From: Marinimicrobium sp. C6131
GTDB taxonomy: Bacteria > Pseudomonadota > Gammaproteobacteria > Pseudomonadales > Cellvibrionaceae
Direction of reading: 5' to 3'
NCBI RefSeq assembly: GCF_026153455.1
Contig: NZ_CP110629.1
Location: 496,001-560,000 of the forward strand
DNA: 64,000 nucleotides
The stretch's first letter is position 1; each line of letters begins with the position of its first letter. Under the pieces are notes generated by a model that ran no database searches, was not told the DNA's origin, and saw only the letters and a list, made by a program, of their open reading frames with translations. This document shows positions 53,986-63,200 of this stretch, piece by piece. The translations under genes were made by a program, and so were the position numbers.

Positions 53986-54468
53986 ATGCGTCCCGGTCAG
54001 ATTTTGGTTGCGGATCACTCGGGGGTCTATGTCATCAAGATGGTCGGTGACGTGCGCCTGACCCTGTGCATTTCGTTCGACCAGTTTATCGATACCATGT
54101 TCAGCCGGGACGACTTTTGCGATGTGATGTTCGATCTGTCTGAGGCTGAAGCCATCGATAGCACCACCCTTGGTCTGATGGCAAAAATTGCCCTGCAGGG
54201 GCGTGAGGAAAAAGGCATCACGCCGGTCATTTTCTCCAATAATGACAGTATCAACCGGCTGTTGCGGACTATGGGGTTCCAGGAAATTTTCACCATCGTC
54301 AGCGATCTGGAGGCGCCTGTGAAGCCCGAGCAGCCACTGGCAATGGACGCTACTGAGGAGCAGCAGGTCAAGGAAAAGGTGATCGAAGCCCACAAGATAT
54401 TGATGGGGCTCAACCAGGATAATCGCGAAACCTTCCGGAATCTGGTAAAAATGCTCGAAGAGCGCTGA
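53986..54468 (+). CDS. STAS-domain anti-sigma factor antagonist (RssC-like)
   Basis: A 160-residue protein. The STAS domain covers ~1-110, with the phospho-serine loop in FDLSEAEAIDSTTLGLMAKI (Ser/Thr at the tip). A helical tail of ~45 residues follows. It lies 6 bases after the PP2C regulator, so the two are a partner-switch pair: phosphorylated STAS is inactive, dephosphorylated STAS binds an anti-sigma factor. No HATPase-type anti-sigma kinase is present in the window; a Hanks kinase gene follows 73 bases downstream. Confidence 0.88.
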   Translation: MRPGQILVADHSGVYVIKMVGDVRLTLCISFDQFIDTMFSRDDFCDVMFDLSEAEAIDSTTLGLMAKIALQGREEKGITPVIFSNNDSINRLLRTMGFQEIFTIVSDLEAPVKPEQPLAMDATEEQQVKEKVIEAHKILMGLNQDNRETFRNLVKMLEER

Positions 54469-54541
54469 CTGTCTCGCGAGGGTTCCCCCTCCCGAGCGGC
54501 AGAAAACCGACCGAGTCTGGTCCCGGCACCCTTGGCAACGC

Positions 54542-56677
54542 ATGCAGATACCCGGCTATAAAATCATCGACACTCTGGGCGAAGGCGGTATGGCCCGGGT
54601 GTATCTGGCGATTCAGGAAAGCTTCGAGCGCGAAGTGGCGCTCAAGGTTCTGGACCCCCACCTCTCCCGCGACCCGACCTTCGGCGAGCGGTTCCTGCAC
54701 GAAGCCCGTATTGTCAGCCGTCTGGTGCACCCGAATATTGTCACGGTCTACGATGTCGGTGTGCATCGGGGCAACCACTTCCTCTCCATGGAATACGTTC
54801 CGGGCCGGGACCTGAAGCACCGGCGCTTTGAACTGAGCCTGTACGAGTGTATCGGGGTCATCAAGGATGTTGCTCGGGCCCTGGATTACGCTGGCCGCAA
54901 GGGGTGCGTGCACCGGGATGTCAAGCCTGACAATATCATGTTGCACGCCGAGGACGGGCGCGCGGTGTTAATGGATTTTGGCATTGCTCGCATAGTGGAT
55001 CAGACCTCCGCTATGACCCAGACCGGAACCACGGTGGGTACACCGCACTACATGAGCCCTGAGCACGCCCGGGGTGCGGCGGTGGACAGTCGCTCGGACC
55101 TGTACAGTCTGGGAGTCGTTCTTTTTCTGTTATTGACCGGACACCTCCCCTACGACTCGGACTCTGCCGTCGCCATTGGCGTGATGCACATTTCTGACAG
55201 CATTCCGCGCTTGCCAGAGCATCTGTCGGCGTTTCAGCCTCTGATAGATCGGGCGTTGGCCAAAGCGCCGGAGGATCGTTTTCAGACGGGCAGCGAATTG
55301 GTGGACGCCCTGGAGGCTTTTGATCGGGACACTCTGGATACCCTGGAGCGGGCAGGTGAGCGCTCTCTGATTGTAGACGCAGACGGCGAGTCGCCCACGT
55401 TGCATCAACCCCAGGCCGTCATGACTGAATCGGTCGGAGATCGTGAGGACGAGGCTGATACGGATCTTGAGGTATCCGGCGATTATCTGGCGGTTCATGA
55501 CGAGGATCGTATCGACCGGGATAGCGATAAGGGAGAGATTCGACAGGGGGGCTGGGTCTGGGCTCTGCTGTTGGTGCTCGTGGTCGCCAGCGCGGGCTAT
55601 GTATGGCAGGAACCGATGCGCGCTGAATGGGAGCGTCGGATAGCTCCGCTTCTGCCGGATCCGGATGGCGAAGCCACCGGGGAGGCGTCTCCAGAGGCGG
55701 TCCCGGAGGCGCCTGTCGAGCAGGACGATGACCAGAAGGCGCCGCCGGTTGTCGACGCGTCATCTGCCGGGAGTGATACGGCTGAGGGGCGGCAAGAGCC
55801 GGCGCGGAGTGGTCCTGACGCGGCGCTTGCCGACGCGGTGACTGCCGAGCTGTCAGTGCCTGTGGAGCCTCTGGATGAGGTCCCATCAGAAACGGTCAGT
55901 GACCAAACCCCTTCGGATTCGGGTGAGGTGGGTTCGTCACAACCCGATGACGAAGCGATATCGGTCGTACCGAGCCGGGATGATCGAATCCAGGACGTGA
56001 GCGAAGCGGCGGGCGAGTTGGCCGCGCAGGGTGATCTGGAAGGTGCGCTTCTGCAGATCGATCGGGCGATGACGGAATTTCCGGACAGTGAGAAACTGGC
56101 CTTGCAGCGCGAGCGGTTGGCGGTCCAGCGAGACCGGCTTCGCGAGGCGGAAATCGAGCGTCAGGCCCAGGCCGCTCGCGAAGCACGGCTTCAGGAAGTG
56201 ATCAGCCGAATCGAAACCCTGCTCGCCAACGATGAACTTGAGGCGGCGGGGGCGCAATTGCGTGAAGCGCGCCGCGAGTTTACTGACAGCAGTGCGCTCC
56301 TCTCCCTGGAAGTGGAGTGGAGTGAGCGTCGTGATGCTGCGTTACAGCCGAAGATTGAGCGGGCAAGGGTCAGTCCCGAGCCCATGGAAGACCTGCAGGG
56401 TGAGCAACAGGCTAACCTGGCCCCGGCCAGAGTGCTGTATGCCGGTTTTGCTTACCGGAATTTCGGTGAGACAAGTTCGGTGATACAGGCTATTCTGTAT
56501 GACGGCTCCCGCCAGTTGCAGATTGCACTGGTCCCTGTGGTCATTCAGGGAGAGGGGGGAGTCACGTTTTTTCGCCTCGAGCGTCCGGTGACCGGTTTCG
56601 TCGAGGGTGGCTATCATCTGGATCTGATCTCCGACGGGGAGGCGCTGGCCAGCGTGTCATTTCAGATCGGTGGCTGA
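54542..56677 (+). CDS. Hanks-type Ser/Thr protein kinase, membrane anchored
   Basis: A 711-residue kinase. Kinase domain at ~5-265: LGEGGMARVYLA (P loop), VALKVLD (Lys), HRDVKPDN (catalytic loop), MDFGIAR, GTPHYMSPEHARG. All catalytic residues are present. A single membrane helix is at about 338-356 (WVWALLLVLVVASAGYVW). The outer part has an acidic proline-rich stretch, a helical repeat region (~480-590) and a beta-rich end. It lies 73 bases after the STAS gene; the order suggests it could phosphorylate that protein, but this is only inference. Confidence 0.92.
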   Translation: MQIPGYKIIDTLGEGGMARVYLAIQESFEREVALKVLDPHLSRDPTFGERFLHEARIVSRLVHPNIVTVYDVGVHRGNHFLSMEYVPGRDLKHRRFELSLYECIGVIKDVARALDYAGRKGCVHRDVKPDNIMLHAEDGRAVLMDFGIARIVDQTSAMTQTGTTVGTPHYMSPEHARGAAVDSRSDLYSLGVVLFLLLTGHLPYDSDSAVAIGVMHISDSIPRLPEHLSAFQPLIDRALAKAPEDRFQTGSELVDALEAFDRDTLDTLERAGERSLIVDADGESPTLHQPQAVMTESVGDREDEADTDLEVSGDYLAVHDEDRIDRDSDKGEIRQGGWVWALLLVLVVASAGYVWQEPMRAEWERRIAPLLPDPDGEATGEASPEAVPEAPVEQDDDQKAPPVVDASSAGSDTAEGRQEPARSGPDAALADAVTAELSVPVEPLDEVPSETVSDQTPSDSGEVGSSQPDDEAISVVPSRDDRIQDVSEAAGELAAQGDLEGALLQIDRAMTEFPDSEKLALQRERLAVQRDRLREAEIERQAQAAREARLQEVISRIETLLANDELEAAGAQLREARREFTDSSALLSLEVEWSERRDAALQPKIERARVSPEPMEDLQGEQQANLAPARVLYAGFAYRNFGETSSVIQAILYDGSRQLQIALVPVVIQGEGGVTFFRLERPVTGFVEGGYHLDLISDGEALASVSFQIGG

Positions 56678-56727
56678 TCAGGCGCGTAGCGTCCGGATCG
56701 GCCGCAACGACCAAAAGAGAGAGTGCG

Positions 56728-57504
56728 ATGAAATCAATAGTGATCCTCAGACGAGTTTCAGCGTTGTTGATGACTCTGGGGCTTACGGCCTGTCTGGCCC
56801 AGCCGAACGTGAAAGCGCTGCGCGATGAGAATGCGCAACTGCAGCGACAGCTCAATCAGGCCAGTGACGAGATCACGGACATGCGTGTACGCGAGGAGCG
56901 GCTACGCACCGAGTTGAGCGAACGCAACCGGGTCATTGATGTGCTGTCCACCGAAAAGAGCTCCCGGGTGCAGGAGTCCTCCCAGCTTCGGGCACTGGTG
57001 AGGGATTTTGTACAGGCCCAGATTGACAGCTACCGGGACTTTCTGTTGCAGTCTGATCTGCTTGACTATGTCGGCGGGGAGTTGGTCAGTCGCGCCCACC
57101 GGGGGGAGGAATCCCGCACGCTGGTTGACCTTGCCAATCCCATTCCACGGTCCGGAACCCTGACCGGTATGGCGGGTCATTTCGAATCGCCCGGACAGTT
57201 GGTGGTGAAAGTGCTGCGTCCAGTGGAGGAAAACCTGGTGGTCGTGTGGGAGAGTCTACCTATCAGGGCAGAGCAGTCCGGGTTGGTCCGTTTGAGCTTT
57301 CCCGTGAGCGTTGGCGTGGATGAAGGCGATATTATCGCCTATCAGTTTGACGGCGTGGTGCCCATCAGCTTTGATCGAGGTACCGGAGATACCCGCTTTC
57401 AGCGTGAAGGGCTCACGTTGGGCAGTATCGTTGAGCCCGAAGCGCTGGCCGGCGCCGATGAGCGCCGGGCCTATTCGATTGGGGTGTTGGGACTGCTGAA
57501 TTGA
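56728..57504 (+). CDS. Lipoprotein with coiled coil, unknown function
   Basis: A 258-residue lipoprotein. The signal ends LMTLGLTACLAQ, giving Cys at about residue 22. A coiled coil (about 28-85, LRDENAQLQRQLNQASDEI) follows, then a mostly beta domain. It begins 50 bases after the kinase gene and may belong to its operon. No family is recognised. Its end is 4 bases from the convergent bfr stop. Confidence 0.78.
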   Translation: MKSIVILRRVSALLMTLGLTACLAQPNVKALRDENAQLQRQLNQASDEITDMRVREERLRTELSERNRVIDVLSTEKSSRVQESSQLRALVRDFVQAQIDSYRDFLLQSDLLDYVGGELVSRAHRGEESRTLVDLANPIPRSGTLTGMAGHFESPGQLVVKVLRPVEENLVVVWESLPIRAEQSGLVRLSFPVSVGVDEGDIIAYQFDGVVPISFDRGTGDTRFQREGLTLGSIVEPEALAGADERRAYSIGVLGLLN

Positions 57505-57508
57505 CCGA

Positions 57509-57985
57509 TCAGCCGTCGCTGTCCATTTTGGACTGCAGGTAGTTCTGAATACCCACTTTATCGATCAGTGACAGTTGGGTTTCCAGCCAGTCCACGTGCT
57601 CCTCTTCCGAAGTCAGAATGTGCTTCAGAAGATCCCGGCTGCCATAGTCCTGTACCGACTCGCAGTAGGCAATGCCATCGCGCAGGTCAGGAATGGCTTT
57701 CAGCTCGAGTTTGAGGTCGGAGGCCAGCATTTCCTCGGTGTTCTCACCGATCAGCAGCTTGCCCAGGTCCTGCAGGTTCGGGAGCCCCTCCAGAAACAGA
57801 ATCCGCTCAATCAGCATGTCGGCGTGTTTCATCTCGTCGATGGATTCTTCGTATTCGTGGTCGGCCAGCTCTTTCAGCCCCCAGTCTTTGTACATGCGGG
57901 CATGCAGGAAGTACTGGTTGATGGCTACCAGCTCATTGCCGAGGCAGGTGTTGAGAATTTCGATGACTTTTGCGTCGCCTTTCAT
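57509..57985 (-). CDS. bfr: Bacterioferritin
   Basis: A 158-residue heme-containing ferritin subunit, close to E. coli Bfr. Ferroxidase ligands appear in LGNELVAINQYFLHARM, EYEESIDEMKHADMLIERI and EEEHVDWLE. Met52 (DEMKHA) is the heme ligand, present. It stores iron in a 24-subunit shell. The bfd gene lies 162 bases upstream in the same direction; the pair is functionally coupled, as Bfd-ferredoxin reduces the stored iron. Confidence 0.97.
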   Translation of the reverse strand: MKGDAKVIEILNTCLGNELVAINQYFLHARMYKDWGLKELADHEYEESIDEMKHADMLIERILFLEGLPNLQDLGKLLIGENTEEMLASDLKLELKAIPDLRDGIAYCESVQDYGSRDLLKHILTSEEEHVDWLETQLSLIDKVGIQNYLQSKMDSDG

Positions 57986-58147
57986 AGCCGTCTCCGTCGA
58001 TAGGTGGGCGAGGGTGGGTGCACAACCTTTAAGTCTGGGCCGGGACGGTCACGGTGTCAAGCGGTGCTTGCCTGCTAAGTGCTTGATGTATAAGGGGAAA
58101 GTGAATCTGAATAAGACTGATTTTCAGTGCGCTTGCCGGTGCTGGTA

Positions 58148-58357
58148 TCACGCCACAGCGTAGTGAAGTGGTTGGGCTTCGGCGTATTCGGCTTGAGGCA
58201 GCGTTTCGTCAATGAGCTCACGGGTCAGGCAGGTACATTTACCGCACTGGGAGGCGACCCCCAACGCTTTACGCAGTTTGCCCACGGTGGTAGCGCCAGC
58301 GTAGATCGCGTCTTTGATTTGGTGGTCGGTAATGCCCTTGCAGACACAGACATACAT
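58148..58357 (-). CDS. bfd: Bacterioferritin-associated ferredoxin
   Basis: A 69-residue [2Fe-2S] protein. The ATG at 58357 gives MYVCVCKGITDHQIKDAI; upstream in-frame codons do not fit the family. Cluster cysteines are Cys4, Cys6 and the CGKC pair, all present. It reduces the Bfr mineral core so that iron can leave. Family knowledge: bfd is expressed in iron starvation under Fur. Two Fur-box-like sites lie 40-95 bases upstream of the start. Confidence 0.94.
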   Translation of the reverse strand: MYVCVCKGITDHQIKDAIYAGATTVGKLRKALGVASQCGKCTCLTRELIDETLPQAEYAEAQPLHYAVA

Positions 58358-58396
58358 AGCCAGATACCCCGGAACACGGTTGACGGACACCATTAT

Positions 58397-58450
58397 GGTA
58401 ATGTTAATGAGAATTTGTGTCAACAGGGCTTGAGAATAATTAACATTTGT
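58397..58450 (-). promoter_or_regulatory. Two Fur-box-like sites upstream of bfd
   Basis: GGTAATGTTAATGAGAATTT at 58397-58416 and TGAGAATAATTAACATTTGT at 58431-58450 both resemble the Fur consensus of alternating GATAAT/ATTATC. They lie on the upstream side of bfd. The rest of the 367-base space to the peroxiredoxin gene shows no gene. Confidence 0.5.
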
Positions 58451-58724
58451 GTTGCTATCTCCGGTGGGAGTCTGATAGCCAGTTTCTATATAGTCCTGGC
58501 CTTTCAGGATCATTTATAAAATCAATAGAACCCAAACCTTTCGGCCTGTATGATGTCGGCCTGCGATCTGATGCGAATCGGCAGTGGCCACAATACGAGC
58601 TGGCGGCTGCTAAATCATTGTTTTGTCGAGTGTTTGTGATCTGGTGCCAACGGTGAGTCGGTACCGGAGCCTCAGACACGGGCTTTTTTTAACCCTCAAT
58701 GTCAACTTAATCAGGAGATTAAAC

Positions 58725-59327
58725 ATGGGCGTATTAGTCGGTAAACCCGCACCCGATTTCACTGCTGCGGCGGTTCTGGGTAACGGAGAAATTGTTGACG
58801 AATTCAATCTGGCCTCGGCCATCAAGGGCAAGAAAGCGGTCGTGTTCTTCTACCCGCTCGACTTCACCTTCGTCTGCCCCTCGGAGCTGATTGCCTTTGA
58901 TCACCGTGTGGAAGAGTTCCAGAAGCGCAACGTGGAAGTGATCGGCGTGTCAATCGACTCCCAGTTCACTCACAACGCCTGGCGTAATACCCCGGTGGAT
59001 CAGGGCGGCATCGGTCCGGTCAAGTACACCCTGGCCGCCGACGTGAAGCACGACATCTGTAAGGCTTATGATGTCGAATCCGAAGGCGGCGTGGCGTTCC
59101 GCGGCTCCTTCCTCATCGATGAAGATGGCATCGTGCGTCACCAGGTGGTGAATGATCTGCCTCTGGGTCGCAACGTCGACGAGATGCTGCGTATGGTTGA
59201 CGCTCTGGCCTTCCATCAGGAGCACGGTGAAGTATGCCCGGCTGGCTGGAACCAGGGTGATAAAGGTATGGACGCTTCTCCGGAAGGCGTGGCCAAGTAC
59301 TTGGGCGAACACAGCGGCAAGCTGTAA
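58725..59327 (+). CDS. 2-Cys peroxiredoxin (AhpC/Prx1 type)
   Basis: A 200-residue cytoplasmic peroxidase. The ATG at 58725 follows CAGGAGAT; the open frame upstream is not conserved. Peroxidatic Cys51 is in DFTFVCPSE and the resolving Cys near residue 172 in GEVCPAGW, typical of decameric 2-Cys peroxiredoxins using thioredoxin. The GGxG motif is GGIGPVKY. It is a single gene between bfd (divergent) and ectB, and ends in a clear terminator. Confidence 0.95.
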   Translation: MGVLVGKPAPDFTAAAVLGNGEIVDEFNLASAIKGKKAVVFFYPLDFTFVCPSELIAFDHRVEEFQKRNVEVIGVSIDSQFTHNAWRNTPVDQGGIGPVKYTLAADVKHDICKAYDVESEGGVAFRGSFLIDEDGIVRHQVVNDLPLGRNVDEMLRMVDALAFHQEHGEVCPAGWNQGDKGMDASPEGVAKYLGEHSGKL

Positions 59328-59346
59328 GCATCGCTTCGCGATCCCG

Positions 59347-59379
59347 AAAAACCCGGCTCTGTGAGCCGGGTTTTTTTTT
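59347..59379 (+). terminator. Rho-independent terminator of peroxiredoxin gene
   Basis: ACCCGGCTC (59351-59359), loop TGT, GAGCCGGGT (59363-59371), then T9. A strong, standard terminator. Confidence 0.93.
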
Positions 59380-59587
59380 GCCCGAAATTCCCGTAAACCC
59401 TTGTGGTTACTGGCTTTGCGGGCGGTTGGGCGGGGCGCTGAACTTGCTTTGAACTCTAAAGGTTTGTAAACTATGCAATTCTTTTCAGGCGGATTTGCTG
59501 CCCGGTGCAGTGGATCTCGTCCGCTGGCGAGGTCGTTTTTTGCCCGGATGAAGCCATTCACCCAGTGACGATAATGAGGATTATTCG

Positions 59588-60862
59588 ATGAGAATTTTTG
59601 AAGAGATGGAGTCTGAGGTTCGTGGTTATGTGCGTTCCTTCCCCGTCGTATTTGACAAGGCCGAAGGGTCGGAACTGTTCGACGAAAACGGCAATCGCTT
59701 CATCGACTTCTTCGCCGGTGCCGGTACCCTGAACTATGGGCACAACAACCCGAAAATTACCGAAGCGCTGATCGAGTACCTGCAGCATAAGGGCATTGTG
59801 CATGGTCTGGACAAGGCCACGGTAGCGAAGCGCGAGTTCATGACCAAGTTCCGCGACACCATCCTGGCACCGCGTGGCCTGCAGTACAAAATGCAGTTTA
59901 CCGGTCCTACCGGTACCAACGCTGTGGAAACCGCGTTGAAACTGGCCCGAATGATCAAGCGTCGCTCCAACGTCATCGCCTTCACCAATGGCTACCACGG
60001 TCTGACCATGGGCGCGCTGGGGGTAACCGGTAACTACTTCTACAAGGATGAGTCCTACGGTTCGCGTGCCAACACCGCCTTTATGCCGTTTGACGGTTTC
60101 CTGGGCGAGGGTGTGGACTCCATTGAGTACATGCGCAAATTCCTGTCCGATCCCAGCAGCGGCGTTGATCTGCCGGCGGCGGTGATCGTGGAAACCGTAC
60201 AGGGCGAAGGCGGTATCAACGTCGCCAGCATCGAGTGGCTCAAGCGTCTGGAAGAGCTGTGCCGCGAATTCGATATCCTGTTGATTATCGACGATATTCA
60301 GGTGGGTAACGGTCGTACCGGTACCTTCTTCAGCTTTGAACGTGCGGGGATTCACCCGGACATGGTCACCCTGTCCAAGTCCATCGGCGGTGGTCTGCCC
60401 ATGGCCCTGCTGCTGATGCGCCCGGAGCTGGACCAGTGGTCTCCCGGTGAGCACACCGGTACTTTCCGCGGTAACAACCTGGCCTTTGTGGCGTCCACTC
60501 AGGCGCTGAGCTACTGGGATAACGACGACATGGGCAAAGTCGTCGAGTACAAAGGCAATATCATCGAGGAAGAGCTGAAGAAGATGGCAGCGGACTTCCC
60601 CGAACTCGAGCCGCAGGTCCGCGGTGTGGGCATGGTCTGGGGACTGGAGCTGGCCGCTGGTATGGCCAATGAGGCGTCCCACGAAGCCTTTACCCGGGGT
60701 CTGGTGATGGAGACCGCCGGCGCCGACGATCAGGTGTTGAAGTTCCTGCCGTCGCTGTTGATCGAAGAAGACATTCTGCGCGAAGGGTTGCAGATTGTGC
60801 GCGATTCTCTGGCCGCCCTGGTCGAGAAACAGCGTAAAATGATCACCGGCGAAGAGAGCTAA
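59588..60862 (+). CDS. ectB: Diaminobutyrate-2-oxoglutarate aminotransferase, EctB homologue
   Basis: A 424-residue class-III PLP aminotransferase. It has the EctB length and pattern: MRIFEEMESEVRGYVRSFP, FFAGAGTLNYGHNNP, QFTGPTGTNAVETALKLAR, IIDDIQVGNGRTG and the PLP lysine in LSKSIGGGLPMALLL. It converts aspartate semialdehyde plus glutamate into L-2,4-diaminobutyrate. No ectA or ectC is adjacent; instead speC follows after 190 bases. It could therefore supply diaminobutyrate for another product, such as diaminopropane. A weak TTGAAC-17-TATGCA promoter lies at 59449-59477. A GC-rich hairpin (60879-60906) with a weak T-run follows. Confidence 0.88.
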   Translation: MRIFEEMESEVRGYVRSFPVVFDKAEGSELFDENGNRFIDFFAGAGTLNYGHNNPKITEALIEYLQHKGIVHGLDKATVAKREFMTKFRDTILAPRGLQYKMQFTGPTGTNAVETALKLARMIKRRSNVIAFTNGYHGLTMGALGVTGNYFYKDESYGSRANTAFMPFDGFLGEGVDSIEYMRKFLSDPSSGVDLPAAVIVETVQGEGGINVASIEWLKRLEELCREFDILLIIDDIQVGNGRTGTFFSFERAGIHPDMVTLSKSIGGGLPMALLLMRPELDQWSPGEHTGTFRGNNLAFVASTQALSYWDNDDMGKVVEYKGNIIEEELKKMAADFPELEPQVRGVGMVWGLELAAGMANEASHEAFTRGLVMETAGADDQVLKFLPSLLIEEDILREGLQIVRDSLAALVEKQRKMITGEES

Positions 60863-61052
60863 GCGTCGCCCGGGGCCACGGCCCGCGCGGGTTTCCCCGC
60901 GGGCCGACCTCCTTTCCCGGGACTTTCAGCAAAAAGCTTCCCCAGCGTCTAAAATAGTGCTTGCCAAGCGGGCAAAACGTGTATTAAATCGCCGCCCGCG
61001 ATCCCCGGCGAGCCTTGCCGGATGACGCCAATTTCGACGCCCAGGGGGTGCC

Positions 61053-62225
61053 ATGACCGATTCTCCCATCCAGCTGCAGGACTACTACAGCCCGGAAACC
61101 TTTGCCCGCCTAAAACACTTTGCGGACACCAAAGAAACGCCGTTTGTCGTGATCGACACAGCGACCATTGATGCCGCCTATCAGGAGTTGGAAGACAACT
61201 TTCCGTACGCCAACATTTATTATGCGGTGAAGGCTAACCCGGCACCCGCCATCCTGAAGCTGTTGACGGAGCGTGGCGCAAACTTCGATATTGCTTCCAT
61301 CTACGAGCTGGACAAAGTGCTGGGCTTCGGCGTGGGGCCTGAGCGGATCAGCTACGGCAATACCATCAAGAAGAGCCGGGACATTCGCTACTTCTATGAG
61401 AAAGGTGTACGTCTGTTCGCCACGGATTCCGAGGCAGACCTGCGCAATATTGCCCGGGCCGCCCCGGGTGCCCGTATTTACGTACGCATTCTGACCGAGG
61501 GCACCCTGACCGCCGACTGGCCCCTGTCACGCAAGTTCGGTTGCGAAATCGACATGGCCATGGATCTGTTGATTCTCGCCCGGGATCTTGGGCTGGAGCC
61601 CTATGGTGTGTCCTTCCACGTGGGCTCCCAGCAGCGCGAAATCAGCAGTTGGGACGCTGCACTGGGCAAGGTCAAGGTGATCTTCGAGCGCCTGAAGGAA
61701 GAGGATGGCATCGAGCTGAAGATGATCAATATGGGCGGCGGTTTTCCGGCCAATTACATGACCCGCACCAACGATCTGCAGACGTATGCCCAGGAAATTA
61801 CCCGCTTTCTGGAGGAGGACTTTGGCAAGGACTTCCCGGAGATCATCATCGAGCCGGGCCGGTCGCTGATTGCCAACGCCGGTATTCTGGTCAGTGAGGT
61901 GGTACTGATTTCCCGCAAGTCACGCACGGCGTTGCACCGCTGGGTGTTCACCGATGTGGGCAAGTTCAACGGCCTGATCGAAACGCTGGATGAGGCGATC
62001 AAGTTTCCGATTTATGTGGAGAAGAAGGGCGAGCTGGAGGATGCGGTGATCGCCGGCCCGACCTGCGACAGTGCGGATATCATGTACGAGCACCACAAGT
62101 ACCCGCTGCCGTTGAATCTGGCCATCGGTGACCGCCTCTACTGGCTTTCCACCGGCGCTTACACCACCTCCTACAGCGCGGTAGAATTCAACGGCTTCCC
62201 GCCCCTGAAAGAATACTGCATCTAA
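61053..62225 (+). CDS. speC: Type III PLP ornithine decarboxylase
   Basis: A 390-residue fold-III (alanine racemase fold) decarboxylase, nearly identical in pattern to the Pseudomonas SpeC of the same size. The PLP lysine is in YYAVKANPAP; VSFHVGSQQR, INMGGGFPANY, IEPGRSLIANAG and the substrate-site cysteine GPTCDSAD are conserved. It makes putrescine from ornithine for polyamine synthesis. Related enzymes can use lysine or diaminobutyrate. It lies 190 bases after the EctB homologue in the same direction, with no strong terminator between, so cotranscription is possible. Confidence 0.94.
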   Translation: MTDSPIQLQDYYSPETFARLKHFADTKETPFVVIDTATIDAAYQELEDNFPYANIYYAVKANPAPAILKLLTERGANFDIASIYELDKVLGFGVGPERISYGNTIKKSRDIRYFYEKGVRLFATDSEADLRNIARAAPGARIYVRILTEGTLTADWPLSRKFGCEIDMAMDLLILARDLGLEPYGVSFHVGSQQREISSWDAALGKVKVIFERLKEEDGIELKMINMGGGFPANYMTRTNDLQTYAQEITRFLEEDFGKDFPEIIIEPGRSLIANAGILVSEVVLISRKSRTALHRWVFTDVGKFNGLIETLDEAIKFPIYVEKKGELEDAVIAGPTCDSADIMYEHHKYPLPLNLAIGDRLYWLSTGAYTTSYSAVEFNGFPPLKEYCI

Positions 62226-62265
62226 CCCGTCCCGCACGCCGCCCCTACGCCCCATCCCCCGACTG

Positions 62266-62294
62266 GCGTAGGGAGGGTGCGCTGCGCCCTACGC
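62266..62294. repeat. Small GTAGGG-type hairpin repeat
   Basis: GCGTAGGG (62266-62273) pairs with CCCTACGC (62287-62294), with GCGC-rich inner part. It is a common intergenic hairpin type in proteobacteria. It lies between speC and ung. Confidence 0.5.
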
Positions 62295-62369
62295 GTGATG
62301 CTGGGGCGGTTTTCACCTTATGAGATCAATGCTAAATTGACGCGCTGATAAAACAGCTTGGGAAACGTT

Positions 62370-63065
62370 ATGGCGGATGCGCAAAAGACAATCGACCTGG
62401 AGCCCAGTTGGCTGAGCCACCTGGAACTTGAATTTCAGCAGCCCTACATGCGCCAACTGAAGCAGTTCCTGCTCAAGGAAAAACACCAGGGCAAAACCAT
62501 CTACCCGCCGTCCAGACAGATCTTCAACGCCTTCAACACCACCCCGCTCGACCGGGTCAAAGTCGTCATCCTGGGGCAGGACCCTTACCATGGCCCCAAC
62601 CAGGCCCATGGCCTCTGCTTCTCCGTGCAACCCGGCATCGCGCCACCGCCGTCGCTCAAAAACATCTTCAAAGAACTCGAACGCGACCTCGGCTGCCCCG
62701 TGCCCAATCACGGTTGTCTGCAACACTGGGCCGAGCAGGGCGTCCTGCTGCTCAACGCCACCCTGACTGTCGAGCAGGGCAGGGCGGGCTCGCACCAGCG
62801 CCAGGGCTGGGAAGCGTTCACCGACCGGGCGATTGATCTGGTCAATCGGGAGCGCGAGGGAGTGGTGTTTCTATTGTGGGGCAGCTACGCCCAGAAAAAG
62901 GCGGCCTTTGTGGATCGCAATAAACACCTGGTTCTGAAGTCGGTCCACCCTTCACCCTTGTCCGCTCACCGAGGCTTTATTGGTTGCGGGCACTTTTCGC
63001 AGGCGAACCGGTATTTGGTGGAGCGGGGTGAGACGGAGATTGATTGGTGTTTGCCTTTGGTTTGA
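62370..63065 (+). CDS. ung: Uracil-DNA glycosylase
   Basis: A 231-residue family-1 UDG that removes uracil from DNA. The catalytic water-activating motif is GQDPYHGP, followed by the LCFSV uracil pocket; the minor-groove loop is HPSPLSAHRGF with the leucine. All key residues are present. The ATG at 62370 gives MADAQKTIDLEPSWL; a start 12 bases earlier is possible. Hairpin elements E and F lie downstream. Confidence 0.96.
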   Translation: MADAQKTIDLEPSWLSHLELEFQQPYMRQLKQFLLKEKHQGKTIYPPSRQIFNAFNTTPLDRVKVVILGQDPYHGPNQAHGLCFSVQPGIAPPPSLKNIFKELERDLGCPVPNHGCLQHWAEQGVLLLNATLTVEQGRAGSHQRQGWEAFTDRAIDLVNREREGVVFLLWGSYAQKKAAFVDRNKHLVLKSVHPSPLSAHRGFIGCGHFSQANRYLVERGETEIDWCLPLV

Positions 63066-63089
63066 AGCATTTTTAGAGCCCGGCGGCTA

Positions 63090-63200
63090 CAAAGACACCC
63101 GTTTGCAGACCCGCCGTAAACCCGTCCCTGGGGGCTTCACGTCGGCATCCATGCCGACGAGAGTCTGCAAACGGGTGTCTTTGCATCCGCCTCAGTGCCA
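63090..63200 (+). repeat. Long hairpin element E
   Basis: Arms 63090-63110 and 63163-63183 are perfectly complementary over 21 bases. The core CGCCGTAAACCCGTCCCTG with GGGGCT starts at 63112, followed by a palindrome GTCGGCATCCATGCCGAC at 63141-63158. Box CTCAGTGCCA is at 63191-63200. It lies just after ung. Confidence 0.87.

Noticed and set aside
59588..60862. Start of an ectoine biosynthesis cluster
   Set aside because: No ectA before or ectC after; a peroxiredoxin gene and speC flank it instead.
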